DNA of 64,000 nt from Microtetraspora sp. NBRC 16547 (GCF_030268965.1 NZ_BSSE01000005.1:1-64000); one strand, 5' to 3'. Shown: positions 27,958 through 40,998, counted from the first letter of the stretch. A program made the numbers and translations. The notes: generated from the sequence alone by a model not told the origin.

Positions 27958-29186
27958 GAAGTGCCCACCAGGAGGTCGCGGAGTGGGACGTCCGGGTCGG
28001 TGAGCCGGGCGGGATCCACGGCGGCGCCGCCGTACCCCGCGCGCACCAGCGCCTGGATCTCGTCGGTCATGTCCCAGACGTTGACGTTCATCCCGGCGAG
28101 GACCCGGTTCTCCTTCAGCCAGAAGGCGACGAACTCCAGACGCTCCACCGATCCCCGGTAGACGACCTCGTCATGGCCCGCGATGTCGCCGGAGAACTCC
28201 ATCCCCAGCTCGAACTGGTCGGTGAAGAAGTACGGCACGCGGTCGTAGACGACGTCCCGACCGAGCATGGCGCGGGCGGCGGCCGGGCCGCCGTTCAGCG
28301 CGTTGGCCCAGTGTTCGACCCGGATCGGGCGGCCCAGCAGGGGGTTCATCGCCTCGGCGACGTCGCCGGCGGCGTAGATGTCCGGGTGCGACGTGCGCAG
28401 GGAGGCGTCCACGACGATGCCGCCTGCCACCTCCAGCCCGGCGCCGCGGGCCAGCTCGACGTTGGGGGCGGCGCCGATGCCGACCACCACGTCGTCGGCG
28501 GGCAGCACCGCGCCGTCCGTCGTGACCACCTCTCGGACGTGCGCCGTCCCTCGCATGCTCCTCACGGAGACGCCGAGGCGCAGATCCACGCCGTGCCGCC
28601 GGTGGAGCTCGGCGAAGATCTCCCCGACGGCCGGGCCGAAGGTCCGGTACAGCGGGGTCGGGTCGGGCTCGACGATCGTCACCGCGCAGCCGGCCTCGCG
28701 CGCCGCCGCGGCCGTCTCCAGCCCGATCCAGCCGCCACCGATGATCACGACGTTCCCCTGGTGCGCGAAAGCGGCGCGCAGCGCCTGACTGTCGGCGAGC
28801 GTGCGCAGGTAGTGCACACCGTCCAGGTCCGCACCCTCCGCCGGGAGCGGGCGGGGCGTCGCCCCCGTGGCGATCAGCAACTTGTCGTACGGCTGCCGCT
28901 CGCCGGTCGCCAGGTGGACGGCATGCGCCCCGGGATCGACGGCGGTGGCCGCGACACCGAGCAGCAGCCGCACGTCGTGCTCGGCGTACCAGCCGGGGTC
29001 GTGCACGTAGACCTTCGCCACCTCGGTGGACCCTTTGAGATAGCCCTTGGAGAGCGGCGGACGCTCATACGGACGCTCCTGCTCCGCGCCGATCAGCACG
29101 ATCTCGCCGGCGAAGCCCTCCTCGCGGAGCGTCTGGGCCGCCTTTGCCCCCGCCAGGCCCGCACCCACTATCGCGTACGTCGACAT
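27954..29186 (-). CDS. Ferredoxin reductase-like FAD/NAD(P)-binding oxidoreductase
   Basis: A 410-residue flavoprotein: FAD motif VGAGLAGAKAAQTL near the start, NAD motif VVIIGGGWIGLETA near 145-158, second FAD motif DIYAAGDVAEA near 268, and a reductase C-terminal domain (FFTDQFELGMEFSGD). It should pass electrons from NAD(P)H to a ferredoxin or rubredoxin, but no ferredoxin or P450 gene is adjacent. ATG 29186 has GAGGGG at better spacing than the GTG two codons upstream. Its stop overlaps the M23 stop tail to tail. Confidence 0.9.
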   Translation of the reverse strand: MSTYAIVGAGLAGAKAAQTLREEGFAGEIVLIGAEQERPYERPPLSKGYLKGSTEVAKVYVHDPGWYAEHDVRLLLGVAATAVDPGAHAVHLATGERQPYDKLLIATGATPRPLPAEGADLDGVHYLRTLADSQALRAAFAHQGNVVIIGGGWIGLETAAAAREAGCAVTIVEPDPTPLYRTFGPAVGEIFAELHRRHGVDLRLGVSVRSMRGTAHVREVVTTDGAVLPADDVVVGIGAAPNVELARGAGLEVAGGIVVDASLRTSHPDIYAAGDVAEAMNPLLGRPIRVEHWANALNGGPAAARAMLGRDVVYDRVPYFFTDQFELGMEFSGDIAGHDEVVYRGSVERLEFVAFWLKENRVLAGMNVNVWDMTDEIQALVRAGYGGAAVDPARLTDPDVPLRDLLVGTS

Positions 29187-29309
29187 CTGCACCCCTCACT
29201 CCCGGCTTTCGCGCAGTATCCGCCTGTGCCGTCCCGGCGTCGATCGGAACGCGCCGGACTGGTATCAGGTGCCCGGGAAAGGCGGCAGGATTCCCTGTCA
29301 GGCCGGACG

Positions 29310-30584
29310 TCAGGCCAGGCGCCGGCGCCAGGCGACCGCCGAGGCGTCGGTAAGCGAGGCGATCTGGTCGACGACGGCGCGCAGCCGCCCGGCGTCGTCG
29401 GGGGCGTTCTCGAAGGCGGGGCGCAGCGCCGGTTCGAGTGTCGCGGGCGCGCCCGCGCCGATCAGCGCGGCCAGTTCGGCGATGAGCTCCCGCTGCCGCG
29501 CCTGGGCCGCGTGGTGTGCCTCGCGCGACATCACATAGTGCGCGGTGACGCCCTTGAGCAGCGCGCACTCCAGCCGCGTGCTCCTGGGGACGACGAGGTC
29601 CGCCGAGTGTCGCCCGGCCGGGGGTTCCGGCAGGTACGCGTACGCCTCCCGGGTGGCGTCCTGTGCGGACCTGCAGAAGCGGCCGATGAGCGAGCTGGTG
29701 AGGCGCTTGAGGGAGGCGAGGTCGTCGAGGCCCCCGACGAACGGCCCGGCGAAGCTCGCGGGCCAGACCGGGTCGGCGACCAGCCGCGCGAACGTCTCCG
29801 CCAGCTCGGCGAGGTCGGCGTCGGGGGCGTACCACTTCCGGGTCAGGCGGCAGACCTCCAGGCGCTCCTCGGGGTCGCGGAGCGCCTCGGGGGTGACGTG
29901 GCCGCAGTGCAGGGCGTCCTCCAGATCGTGCACGGAGTAGGCGACGTCGTCGGCCCAGTCCATGATCTGCGCCTCGAAGCTGACCCGGTAGTCGGGGGTG
30001 CCCTCCCGTACCCAGGCGAAGATGGGCGCGTCATCCGGATAGACGCAGTACGGCCCGCCGGCGCGGGCGTGGGGGACGCCGGGGACCCGGCAGGCGCCGC
30101 TCGTCCAGGGGTACTTGCAGACGGCGTCGAGCGCCGCCCTGGTGAGGTTGAGCCCGGCGCTACGGCCGTCCTCGGTGAGGACCTTGGCTTCCAGCCGGGT
30201 GAGCAGCCGCAGGTTCTGCGCGTTGCCCTGGAAGCCGCCGCACGGGGCGGCGACCTCGTTCAGCGCGGCCTCGCCGTTGTGGCCGAACGGCGGGTGCCCG
30301 AGGTCGTGGGCGAGGCAGGCGGTCTCGACGAGGTCGGGGTCCCGGCCGAGGAGCTTGCCCATCTCCCTGCCGATCTGGGCGCATTCAAGTGAGTGGGTGA
30401 GCCGGGTGCGGTTGCTGTGCAGGCTGTGGTCGGACGGCGTGACCACCTGGGTCTTGGCCGCGAGCCTTCGGAGGGACGCGCTGTGCATGACCCGGGCGCG
30501 GTCCCGCTCGAAGGCGCCGCGTTCAGGGTTGCCCGGAGGTTCGGGCACCCATCGTGCCTGGTCGTGCTCGTTGTAGCGGATCAT
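29310..30584 (-). CDS. dgt: Deoxyguanosinetriphosphate triphosphohydrolase-like protein
   Basis: A 424-residue HD-domain protein: His in LTHSLECAQ, the HD pair in LAHDLGHPPFGHNGE and the later Asp in IMDWADDVAYSVHDLED. Known Dgt enzymes split dNTPs into nucleoside and triphosphate, affecting dNTP balance. It sits upstream of dnaG on the same strand, an arrangement also seen in mycobacteria (dgt next to dnaG), although here two unrelated genes lie between. Confidence 0.93.
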   Translation of the reverse strand: MIRYNEHDQARWVPEPPGNPERGAFERDRARVMHSASLRRLAAKTQVVTPSDHSLHSNRTRLTHSLECAQIGREMGKLLGRDPDLVETACLAHDLGHPPFGHNGEAALNEVAAPCGGFQGNAQNLRLLTRLEAKVLTEDGRSAGLNLTRAALDAVCKYPWTSGACRVPGVPHARAGGPYCVYPDDAPIFAWVREGTPDYRVSFEAQIMDWADDVAYSVHDLEDALHCGHVTPEALRDPEERLEVCRLTRKWYAPDADLAELAETFARLVADPVWPASFAGPFVGGLDDLASLKRLTSSLIGRFCRSAQDATREAYAYLPEPPAGRHSADLVVPRSTRLECALLKGVTAHYVMSREAHHAAQARQRELIAELAALIGAGAPATLEPALRPAFENAPDDAGRLRAVVDQIASLTDASAVAWRRRLA

Positions 30585-30662
30585 CTGTCCTCCCTCCCCA
30601 TGTCGGGGAAGCAGGAGAGTACCCCTTCGAGTCTCATTTCACGACAAACGCCTTTGAAACCC

Positions 30663-31832
30663 TCAGTGACGGACGCTCCAATCGAGGGCACGCGCTATGG
30701 GAACGCCGGGACGGTAGGCGAGGTGCAGGTAGGTGGGGGCGTCGAGGACCGTGAGGTCGGCCCGTCGGCCGGGGGCGAGGACGCCGATGTCGTCGCGGCG
30801 CAGAGCGCTCGCGCCGCCCGCGGTCGCCGCCCACAACGCCTCGGCCGGGGTCATCCGCATCTCGCGCACCGCGAGCGCGACGACAAGGGGCATCGAGGAG
30901 GTGTAGCACGATCCGGGATTGCAGTCCGTCGCGAGCGCGACCGTCACCCCGGCGTCGAGCAGGCGCCGCGCGTCGGGATAGGGCGAGCGCGTCGAGAACT
31001 CGACCCCCGGCAGCAGGGTCGCGACCGTGGCCCCGTCGGCCAGGGCGTCCACATCGGCGTTCGTGAGGTGCGTGCAGTGGTCGACGCTCGCGGCGCCGAG
31101 CTCGACCGCGAGCCGGACGCCCGGCCCGGCGGAGAGCTGGTTGCCGTGCACGCGAAGGCCGAGCCCCGCGGCCTGCCCGGCGACGAGCACCGCGCGGGCC
31201 TCCTCCCCGTCGAAGGCGTGCGGGCTGGCCGGCTCGCAGAAGACGTCGATCCACCGGGCGTACGGGGCGCAAGCCGTGAGCATGTCACCGGTCACGAGCC
31301 GTACGTACTCGTCGCGGGCGGCCCCGGCGGGCACGACGTGCGCGCCGAGATAGGTCGTCTCCTCGGTGACCTCGCGGGCCAGGCGCAGCGCGCGCACCTC
31401 GTCCGCGACCGTCAGACCGTAGCCGCTCTTGATCTCGACCGTGGTGGTTCCCTGGGCGCGCATCTCCGCGACCCGGGCGCGTAGCAGCGCGCGCAGGTCG
31501 TCATCGCCCGCCGCCCGCGTGGCGGCGACCGTGGTGGCGATCCCGCCTCCGTCGTACGGGATGCCCTCCATGCGGGCGGCGAACTCCGCCGCGCGGTCCC
31601 CGGCGAACACCAGGTGGGCGTGGGAGTCGACGAACCCGGGGATCACCGCCCGGCCTCCGAGGTCGCGCCGGTGGTCGGCGCCGGGCGCCCGCGAGGCGGG
31701 CCCGATCCACGCGACGCGCTCGCCGTCCACGACCACCGCCGCGTCACGGAGCAGGCCGAGGGGCGAGCCGTCCCCGGCGGACGGGTCGTTCGTGACGAGC
31801 TCGGCGATCCCGGTGAGCAGCGTCGTGGTCAT
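30663..31832 (-). CDS. hutI: Imidazolonepropionase
   Basis: A 389-residue amidohydrolase of the histidine-breakdown pathway (imidazolone-propionate to formiminoglutamate). Metal site HAHLVF near 65, [13 protein letters not shown] near 130, His in AHVVPA and HGNQLS, Asp in [12 protein letters not shown] 31832 follows GGGAGGAC and overlaps the stop of a 41-codon frame. No hutH or hutU is nearby, so the rest of the pathway must be elsewhere. Confidence 0.95.
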   Translation of the reverse strand: MTTTLLTGIAELVTNDPSAGDGSPLGLLRDAAVVVDGERVAWIGPASRAPGADHRRDLGGRAVIPGFVDSHAHLVFAGDRAAEFAARMEGIPYDGGGIATTVAATRAAGDDDLRALLRARVAEMRAQGTTTVEIKSGYGLTVADEVRALRLAREVTEETTYLGAHVVPAGAARDEYVRLVTGDMLTACAPYARWIDVFCEPASPHAFDGEEARAVLVAGQAAGLGLRVHGNQLSAGPGVRLAVELGAASVDHCTHLTNADVDALADGATVATLLPGVEFSTRSPYPDARRLLDAGVTVALATDCNPGSCYTSSMPLVVALAVREMRMTPAEALWAATAGGASALRRDDIGVLAPGRRADLTVLDAPTYLHLAYRPGVPIARALDWSVRH

Positions 31833-31954
31833 GCGTCCTCCCATAGCGGTTCGACGGCCCTGGCCGGCAGGGCGGCCACGACCTCGAAGGTGACGTCCCT
31901 GGCGAGGCCGCCGGCAAGCCGGGCGTCCGCCGCGTGCCATCTCACCGGGCTCAT
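31829..31954 (-). pseudogene. 41-codon frame coupled to hutI; possible hutF remnant
   Basis: ATG 31954 opens a 41-residue frame ([20 protein letters not shown] start) whose TGA overlaps the hutI ATG. The first 25 residues read like the beginning of a formimidoylglutamate deiminase or related amidohydrolase (short beta strand, W-x-A-DARL-x-GG), and the remainder has no domain. In related genomes a hutF-type gene often precedes hutI, so an internal deletion is likely. It may still serve for translational coupling. Confidence 0.4.
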
Positions 31955-32511
31955 GGGAACTCTTGCGCTCAAAAAGTTCATCACAGTCATCATGCGGCAT
32001 TCAGGAGGCTCGTCCGGCGACGTCTTCGACGGTGCCGGTCAGCGTGCGGGTCACCGTGCCGGTCGGTATGTGCCACCGAAGCGCCAGGCACGCGAAAAAG
32101 ACGCGAGAAGCACGTGAAATCGGCCGCATCCCCGAAGCAGGCGGCCGCCTTCCGCTATATCGCCGATCGCATTTCTGTCAATGGCCCGGTGAACCCGGTT
32201 CGCCACGCGACGTGTCCGACACGGACGCGACGCGGCGCCGACCGAGATGATCACCCGCCATCACCGTTCGACCTGTTCACGGCGGGTGGCCGCACCCACG
32301 GGCTGGGCGGAGGAGATCCGGATCCGGGCCGCACGCGGCACGGCTCGACGGCGGAGAACCATGCTGTCCCCAAGGTGACATCACCCTGAATTATTGACTG
32401 CCAATCTCACCATATTCCGCCGTATGACGAGTATCGCAATCTTGCCGACGACCACCCCCGTGGTAACTATCAGTATCCAGACGGTAACCCTCAGTACTGG
32501 AGGCTCTCAGT
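31955..32511. other. Intergenic region upstream of the S8 protease gene
   Basis: About 550 bp without a believable gene; codon bias breaks down on both strands. The last 50 bp before the protease contain two GGTAAC-N2-TCAGTA-like direct copies (32460-32475 and 32481-32495) and a third TCTCAGTA at the start codon, possibly a regulator site. Nothing else recognised. Confidence 0.6.
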
Positions 32512-34374
<1,863 letters not shown>

Positions 34375-34390
34375 CGCGACGCGACACCGG

Positions 34391-34435
34391 AAAGACGGCC
34401 GGTACGGCTCACAGCGAGTCGTACCGGCCGTCTTT
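34391..34435. terminator. Bidirectional terminator between S8 protease and ppdK
   Basis: Perfect 15-16 bp stem (AAAGACGGCCGGTACG and complement) with a 13-base loop, followed by TTTT on the plus strand and preceded by A's that give T's on the other. It lies between two convergent genes. Confidence 0.9.
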
Positions 34436-34491
34436 TCACGCCTTCCGTAGCAGCCGGAGCAGCCGCGGCCGGAGCGGCCGCGGTGCGCGAC

Positions 34492-37128
34492 TCAGCGGGT
34501 GTCGGAGCCCTCGGAGGCGAGGGCCGCGCGCCCGGCCTCCAGGCGGGCGACCGCGACACGGAACGGCGAGCACGAGACGTAGTCGAGGCCGATCTCGTGG
34601 CAGAAGTGCACCGAGGCCGGGTCGCCTCCGTGCTCGCCACAGATGCCGATCTTGAGCTCGGGGCGGGTGCGCCTGCCCTCCTCGACGGCGATCCGCATCA
34701 GCCGGCCGACCCCCTCCCTGTCGATCGACTCGAACGGCGAGACGCCGAAGATGCCGAGGTCCAGGTACTTGCCGAAGAAGGCGCTCTCCACGTCGTCCCG
34801 GGAGAAGCCCCAGGTCATCTGGGTGAGGTCGTTGGTGCCGAAGGAGAAGAACTGGGCCGCCTCGGCGATCTGCCCGGCGGTCAGGGCCGCCCGCGGCACC
34901 TCGATCATCGTGCCGATCAGCGCGTCCACCCCCGCGTCGGCGAGGATGCCGAGCGCCTCCTCGCGCACGCTCTCCAGCTCCTGCACCGCGCCCACCAGCG
35001 GGATCATGATCTCGGCCCTGGGGTTCGCGCTCTCCTTGGCCGCGTCGGCGATCGCGCGCACCTGCATGGCGAACAGGCCGGGGATGACCAGGCCGAGCCG
35101 CACGCCGCGCAGGCCCAGCATCGGGTTCTGCTCGTGCAGCCGCTTCACGGCGTCGAGCAGCCTGCGGTCCTTGTCCTCCGCCGTGTCGCCGGCCAGCGCC
35201 ACCTTGACGGACAGCTCGGTGTAGTCGGGCAGGAACTCGTGCAGCGGCGGGTCGATGAGCCGGATCGTGACCGGCAGACCGTCCATCGCGGCGAAGATCC
35301 CGGCGAAGTCGGCCTTCTGCAGCGGTTCGAGAGCGTCGAGCGCCGCCTGCCGCTCCTCGCCGGTGGAGGCCAGGATCAGGTCCTCGACCAGCTTGCGCCG
35401 GTCGCCGAGGAACATGTGCTCGGTACGGCACAGCCCGATGCCCTGGGCACCGAACGCGCGGGCGCGGGCGGCGTCCTCCGGCGTGTCGGCGTTGGCCCGT
35501 ACGGCGAGGCGCCGCACCGTGTCGGCGTGCCGCATGATCCGGTCCACCGCGACAACCAGCTCGTCCTCGACCGGGCCGCCCTCGAAGTACTCCATAACCG
35601 GCGAGGCCACCACGGGCACCTCGCCCAGGTAGACGGCCCCGGTGCTGCCGTCGATCGAGATCACGTCGCCCTCGTTGACGACGACGCCGCCGGGCGCGGT
35701 GAAGCGGCCGGCGCGCGTGTCCACGCCCAGTTCCTCGGCGCCGCACACGCAGGTCTTGCCCATGCCGCGGGCGACCACGGCCGCGTGTGAGGTCTTGCCG
35801 CCGCGCGAGGTGAGCACGCCCTGGGCGGCGATCATCCCGGCCAGGTCGTCCGGGTTGGTCTCCCGGCGGACGAGGATGACTGCCTCACCCCGGCCCGCCA
35901 GCTCGACGGCCTTGGCCGAGGTGAAGACGGCCTTGCCCACGGCGGCGCCGGGCGAGGCGTTCATGCCCGTGGTGAGCCGGGTGTTGTCGGCGGTGGCGGA
36001 GAAACGCGGGAACATGAGCTGCGCGAGCTGGTCGCCGGAGACGCGGCTGACCGCCTCGTCGATGTCGATCAGGCCCTCGTCCACGAGCTGCGTGGCGATG
36101 CAGAAGGCCGCGCCCGCCGTACGCTTGCCGACCCGGGTCTGCAGCATCCACAGCTTGCCGCGCTCGATCGTGAACTCGATGTCGCACAGGTCGCGGTAGT
36201 GATTCTCCAGCGTGCCCATGATGTCGAGCAGCTCGCGGTAGGAGGCGGGGTCGATCCGCTCCAGGTCCTGCAGCGGCACGGTGTTGCGGATGCCGGCCAC
36301 CACGTCCTCGCCCTGGGCGTTCTGCAGGTAGTCGCCGTACACGCCCTGATGGCCGGAGCCGGGGTCGCGGGTGAAGGCGACGCCGGTGCCCGAGTCCATC
36401 CCGATGTTGCCGAAGACCATCGCGACGACGTTGACGGCCGTGCCGAGGTCGGCCGGAATGCGCTCCTGTCGCCGGTACAGCACGGCCCGCGGCGCGTTCC
36501 ACGAGTCGAAGACGGCCCGGATCGCCAGCTCCATCTGCTCGCGGGGGTCGGCGGGGAACTCCCGCCCCTTCTCCGTCCGGACGATCTTCTTGTACGTCTC
36601 GACGAGGCACTGGAGGTCGGCGGCGTCGAGGTCGGTGTCCTGGCGGGAGCCCTTCAGCTCGTCGAGCGCGGCCTCGAACAGCTCGCCCTCGATGCCCAGC
36701 ACGGTCTTGCCGAACATCTGGATGAGCCGGCGGTAGGAGTCCCACGCGAAGCGCTCGTTGCCCGCCTGCTTGGCCAGCCCGACCACGGAGGCGTCGTTGA
36801 GCCCGATGTTGAGGACGGTCTCCATCATGCCCGGCATGGAGAACTTCGCCCCGGACCGGACGCTGACGAGCAGCGGGTCGGCCGCGTCGCCGAGGCGCTT
36901 GCCCATCCGCGTCTCCAGCGCGTCAAGGTGGGCGGCGATCTCGGCGGCCAGGCCGTCGGGCACGTCGCCCTCGGCGAGGTAGTGCCGGCAGGCGTCGGTG
37001 GTGATCGTGAAGCCAGGGGGTACCGGGAGACCAAGATTGGTCATTTCCGCAAGATTGGCGCCCTTTCCACCGAGCAGATCCTTGAGATCCTTGTTGCCCT
37101 CGGTGAAGTCATAAACAAACTTGCGCAC
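34492..37128 (-). CDS. ppdK: Pyruvate, phosphate dikinase
   Basis: An 878-residue enzyme interconverting pyruvate, ATP and phosphate with PEP, AMP and pyrophosphate. N-terminal ATP-grasp domain (DLLGGKGANLAEMTNLGLP; SVRSGAKFSMPGMM), phosphohistidine domain with GGKTSHAAVVARGMGKTC near 450, and PEP/pyruvate TIM-barrel with GLCRTEHMF and GTNDLTQMTWGFSRDD, then ICGEHGGDP. Full length. GTG 37128 follows AAGGAG. In actinobacteria it works at the PEP-pyruvate node, often in gluconeogenic growth. Confidence 0.97.
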   Translation of the reverse strand: MRKFVYDFTEGNKDLKDLLGGKGANLAEMTNLGLPVPPGFTITTDACRHYLAEGDVPDGLAAEIAAHLDALETRMGKRLGDAADPLLVSVRSGAKFSMPGMMETVLNIGLNDASVVGLAKQAGNERFAWDSYRRLIQMFGKTVLGIEGELFEAALDELKGSRQDTDLDAADLQCLVETYKKIVRTEKGREFPADPREQMELAIRAVFDSWNAPRAVLYRRQERIPADLGTAVNVVAMVFGNIGMDSGTGVAFTRDPGSGHQGVYGDYLQNAQGEDVVAGIRNTVPLQDLERIDPASYRELLDIMGTLENHYRDLCDIEFTIERGKLWMLQTRVGKRTAGAAFCIATQLVDEGLIDIDEAVSRVSGDQLAQLMFPRFSATADNTRLTTGMNASPGAAVGKAVFTSAKAVELAGRGEAVILVRRETNPDDLAGMIAAQGVLTSRGGKTSHAAVVARGMGKTCVCGAEELGVDTRAGRFTAPGGVVVNEGDVISIDGSTGAVYLGEVPVVASPVMEYFEGGPVEDELVVAVDRIMRHADTVRRLAVRANADTPEDAARARAFGAQGIGLCRTEHMFLGDRRKLVEDLILASTGEERQAALDALEPLQKADFAGIFAAMDGLPVTIRLIDPPLHEFLPDYTELSVKVALAGDTAEDKDRRLLDAVKRLHEQNPMLGLRGVRLGLVIPGLFAMQVRAIADAAKESANPRAEIMIPLVGAVQELESVREEALGILADAGVDALIGTMIEVPRAALTAGQIAEAAQFFSFGTNDLTQMTWGFSRDDVESAFFGKYLDLGIFGVSPFESIDREGVGRLMRIAVEEGRRTRPELKIGICGEHGGDPASVHFCHEIGLDYVSCSPFRVAVARLEAGRAALASEGSDTR

Positions 37129-37499
37129 GCGAGCTCCTTCGGCGACTTCAATTACACGGGTCCGTCCGCATTCGCACTGTACCGACCAACATCCCGATGA
37201 AACATCACCAGTCGAGAGATATCGTGTTTACGCAGGTAGATGGGCACAATGAGGTCTAATCCACTCTACGTCCGATTAAAAATGATCGATTTTCTCAGAT
37301 CGGCAAGGAGTGGTATAAACCAATTCGGCGCGACATTGGAGATCATTCATCTCGCGTTAATTGGTGTAGACCATTACGCTTTCCGATGTCATACGGCTTT
37401 CGCGGCAGGACACGGCGATCAAGTAACGCGAACACCGAAGCGGCGACGCCTAGGATTACCTCAACCCTCCGAACATGATCTGCAGCGGAGGGTGTTCGC
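37129..37499. other. AT-richer intergenic region between ppdK and S33 peptidase gene
   Basis: A 370-bp divergent promoter region, clearly richer in A+T than its surroundings at 37190-37400. It contains the DasR-like site at 37360-37375. No coding frame is convincing. Confidence 0.7.
37360..37375. promoter_or_regulatory. DasR-like (dre) operator candidate
   Basis: ATTGGTGTAGACCATT matches the core TGGTCTAGACCA of the GntR/HutC-type N-acetylglucosamine regulator DasR at 11 of 12 positions. It lies 125 bp upstream of the S33 peptidase gene and about 230 bp upstream of ppdK. Binding is inferred. Confidence 0.55.
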
Positions 37500-38993
37500 A
37501 TGTCACCAAAGTTCTGGCATATCGCCATCTCGGGGATCGTGGCACTCGCCGCGACGGGCTGCGGCCCGGGCCGGGCCCAGATCACGCCCACTCATATGGA
37601 CGGCGTCTCCATCATCCAGTCACCGCAGTCCCTGACCTGGGGGGCGTGCGAGGGGGTTCCCGCGTCGGCGGGCTTCCAGTGCGCGACGCTGAAGGTGCCG
37701 CTCGACTACTCACACCCGGAGGGCCAGACGATCGGGATCGCCCTCGTCCGGCACCCGGCCACCGACAAGCAGAACCGGATCGGCTCGCTGGTCTTCAACT
37801 TCGGCGGGCCGGGCGGCTCGGGCGTGTCCACGCTGCTGGACGCCGCGTTCGCCTTCGCCACCCTGAACAAGCGCTACGACCTGGTCAGCTTCGACCCGCG
37901 CGGCGTGGACCGCAGCAGCGGCATCAGGTGCATGGACAGCGCCGAGCTGGAGCGGTACCTCGCCAGCGAGCCCAGTGCGGACACCACGGAGGAGACCCAC
38001 CTGCTCAAGGGGTTCGCGAAGGCCTGCGAGCAGAACGCCGGGCCGATCCTGCCGTACGTCGGCACCCTCAACGCGGCCCGCGACCTGGAGACGATGCGCG
38101 CCGCGCTCGGCGACGAGCATCTCAACTATCTGGGCTTCTCCTACGGCACGCACCTGGGCGCCCTCTACGCGACGCAGTACCCCAAGCAGACGGGACGCAT
38201 GGTGCTCGACTCCGCCCTCGACCCGTCGGTGGGCATGCTGGAGACGGCCACCACCCAGGTCAGGGGCTTCCAGAAGGCGTACGGAAACTACCTCAACGCC
38301 TGCGTGGGACAGCCGAAGGGCTGCCCGATCGGCAAGACCACCGCGTCGGCGAACGCCGCCGTGCTCAAGCTCATCGACAGCCTGGAGGCCCACCCCGCGC
38401 AGTCCGGCGGGCGCACGGTCACCGCGACCGTCGCCAGGACCGCCGTCGCCCAGGCGCTCTACAGCAAGATGGCCTGGCCGCTGCTCACCGAGGCGCTGCA
38501 CCAGGCCATGAAGGGCGACACGAGCGGCCTGCTGGCCCTCGCCGACCAGTACGGCGGGCGCCGGCCGGACGGGTCGTACTCGACCCTGCAGATGTCGCTG
38601 CCCGCCATCCTGTGCGCGGACACCACCGCCCGGCCGAGCATCGAGGAGGCCGAGCGGGTGGCCCACGACCTCAAGAAGGAGTCACCGATCTTCGCCATCA
38701 CCGTGGCGAGCTCGGGCATCTGCAGCGTGTGGCCCGTCCCGGGCGAGGACACCAACAGGCACATCGACGCCTCCGGGGCCAACCCGATCGTGGTCGTCGG
38801 CGTGACCCACGACCCCGCCACGCCGTTCCAGTGGGCGCCGAGACTGACCGAGCAGCTGCGCAGCGCCGTGCTGGTCACGCTGAAGGGCGAGGGGCACGGA
38901 GCCTACGGCCAGAACAACCGGTGCGTGGACAACGCGGTCAACTCCTACCTGCTGAACGGCAAGGTCCCGCCCAAGGGTCTGGTCTGCGGCTGA
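37500..38993 (+). CDS. S33-family tripeptidyl aminopeptidase-like lipoprotein
   Basis: A 497-residue exported alpha/beta hydrolase. Signal with lipobox LAATGC (Cys21), oxyanion GGPGGSG, DPRGVDRSS, nucleophile GFSYGTHLG (Ser214), acid Asp in VTHDPATPF and His in GEGHGAYG, followed by the TAP-like C-terminal domain with Cys pairs. This matches the Streptomyces SlpD/SlpE and Tap peptidases, which remove N-terminal tripeptides from extracellular proteins. Possible control by the DasR-like site upstream. Confidence 0.92.
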   Translation: MSPKFWHIAISGIVALAATGCGPGRAQITPTHMDGVSIIQSPQSLTWGACEGVPASAGFQCATLKVPLDYSHPEGQTIGIALVRHPATDKQNRIGSLVFNFGGPGGSGVSTLLDAAFAFATLNKRYDLVSFDPRGVDRSSGIRCMDSAELERYLASEPSADTTEETHLLKGFAKACEQNAGPILPYVGTLNAARDLETMRAALGDEHLNYLGFSYGTHLGALYATQYPKQTGRMVLDSALDPSVGMLETATTQVRGFQKAYGNYLNACVGQPKGCPIGKTTASANAAVLKLIDSLEAHPAQSGGRTVTATVARTAVAQALYSKMAWPLLTEALHQAMKGDTSGLLALADQYGGRRPDGSYSTLQMSLPAILCADTTARPSIEEAERVAHDLKKESPIFAITVASSGICSVWPVPGEDTNRHIDASGANPIVVVGVTHDPATPFQWAPRLTEQLRSAVLVTLKGEGHGAYGQNNRCVDNAVNSYLLNGKVPPKGLVCG

Positions 38994-39036
38994 CCCCGGG
39001 GCCGACGGCAGCGGAAGCGTCGGCGGCACAGTAACG

Positions 39037-39073
39037 GGAAAGCACCCGCCGGCCGGGCCGGCGGGTGCTTTCC
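39037..39073. terminator. Terminator between S33 peptidase and glyQS
   Basis: Perfect 16-bp stem (GGAAAGCACCCGCCGG and complement), 5-base loop, in the gap between convergent genes. Confidence 0.88.
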
Positions 39074-39092
39074 GTGTGCGGCTGATCGCCGC

Positions 39093-40478
<1,386 letters not shown>

Positions 40479-40627
40479 TGGTGAGAACTCCATCCGGCTG
40501 GGTGTCGGGTTGGGATCGTGCGCACACGCGCGGGGCCGCCCAACGGGCCTCCCGCTGTCTCGGGCGGCGTCTCGCCCGCTATCTGCTCGATCTCCTCCAA
40601 GCTTAGGGGAATCCCGGCGTCACTTGC

Positions 40628-40951
40628 TCAGGCTTGGTCCAGTAGGCGCGCCGAGTCCGCCCGCGCGTCGTCGATCGGCTCGAACGCGCTCGGCTCGTTG
40701 ATCATCAAAGTCATCAGCGGGTACATCGCCATCCGGGCCGCGCCCAGCGCCCGGCGGTAGAACCCGGCGCCCTCCCACTCGCTGACCAGGGCCCACAGGT
40801 CCGGCTCGTCGACCGACCTGCCGATCTGCCCGCGCACATATCCGGGCTGGGCGGCGAGAACGTCGAGGATGTCCCGGGCCTGCGCGGTGAAGTCGTCCGC
40901 CTGCGCGGCGGGCACCGAATAGCGGATCAGAGCCAGCATGCGGCCCAGCAT
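40628..40951 (-). CDS. Antibiotic biosynthesis monooxygenase-like (ABM) dimeric beta-barrel protein
   Basis: A 107-residue protein with the ABM ferredoxin-like pattern (LALIRYSVPAAQADDF, then PGYVRGQIGRSVDEPDLWAL and SEWEGAGFYRRALG). Such proteins are small heme- or quinone-oxidising enzymes or have no proven activity. The ATG at 40951 has GAGG at seven bases; the ATG at 40939 is an alternative. Divergent from the DUF6703 gene. Confidence 0.82.
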   Translation of the reverse strand: MLGRMLALIRYSVPAAQADDFTAQARDILDVLAAQPGYVRGQIGRSVDEPDLWALVSEWEGAGFYRRALGAARMAMYPLMTLMINEPSAFEPIDDARADSARLLDQA

Positions 40952-40998
40952 GCCACGCCTCAGGACATGAGCGGGTGCGCCGGCACTAGGCTCGGCAT

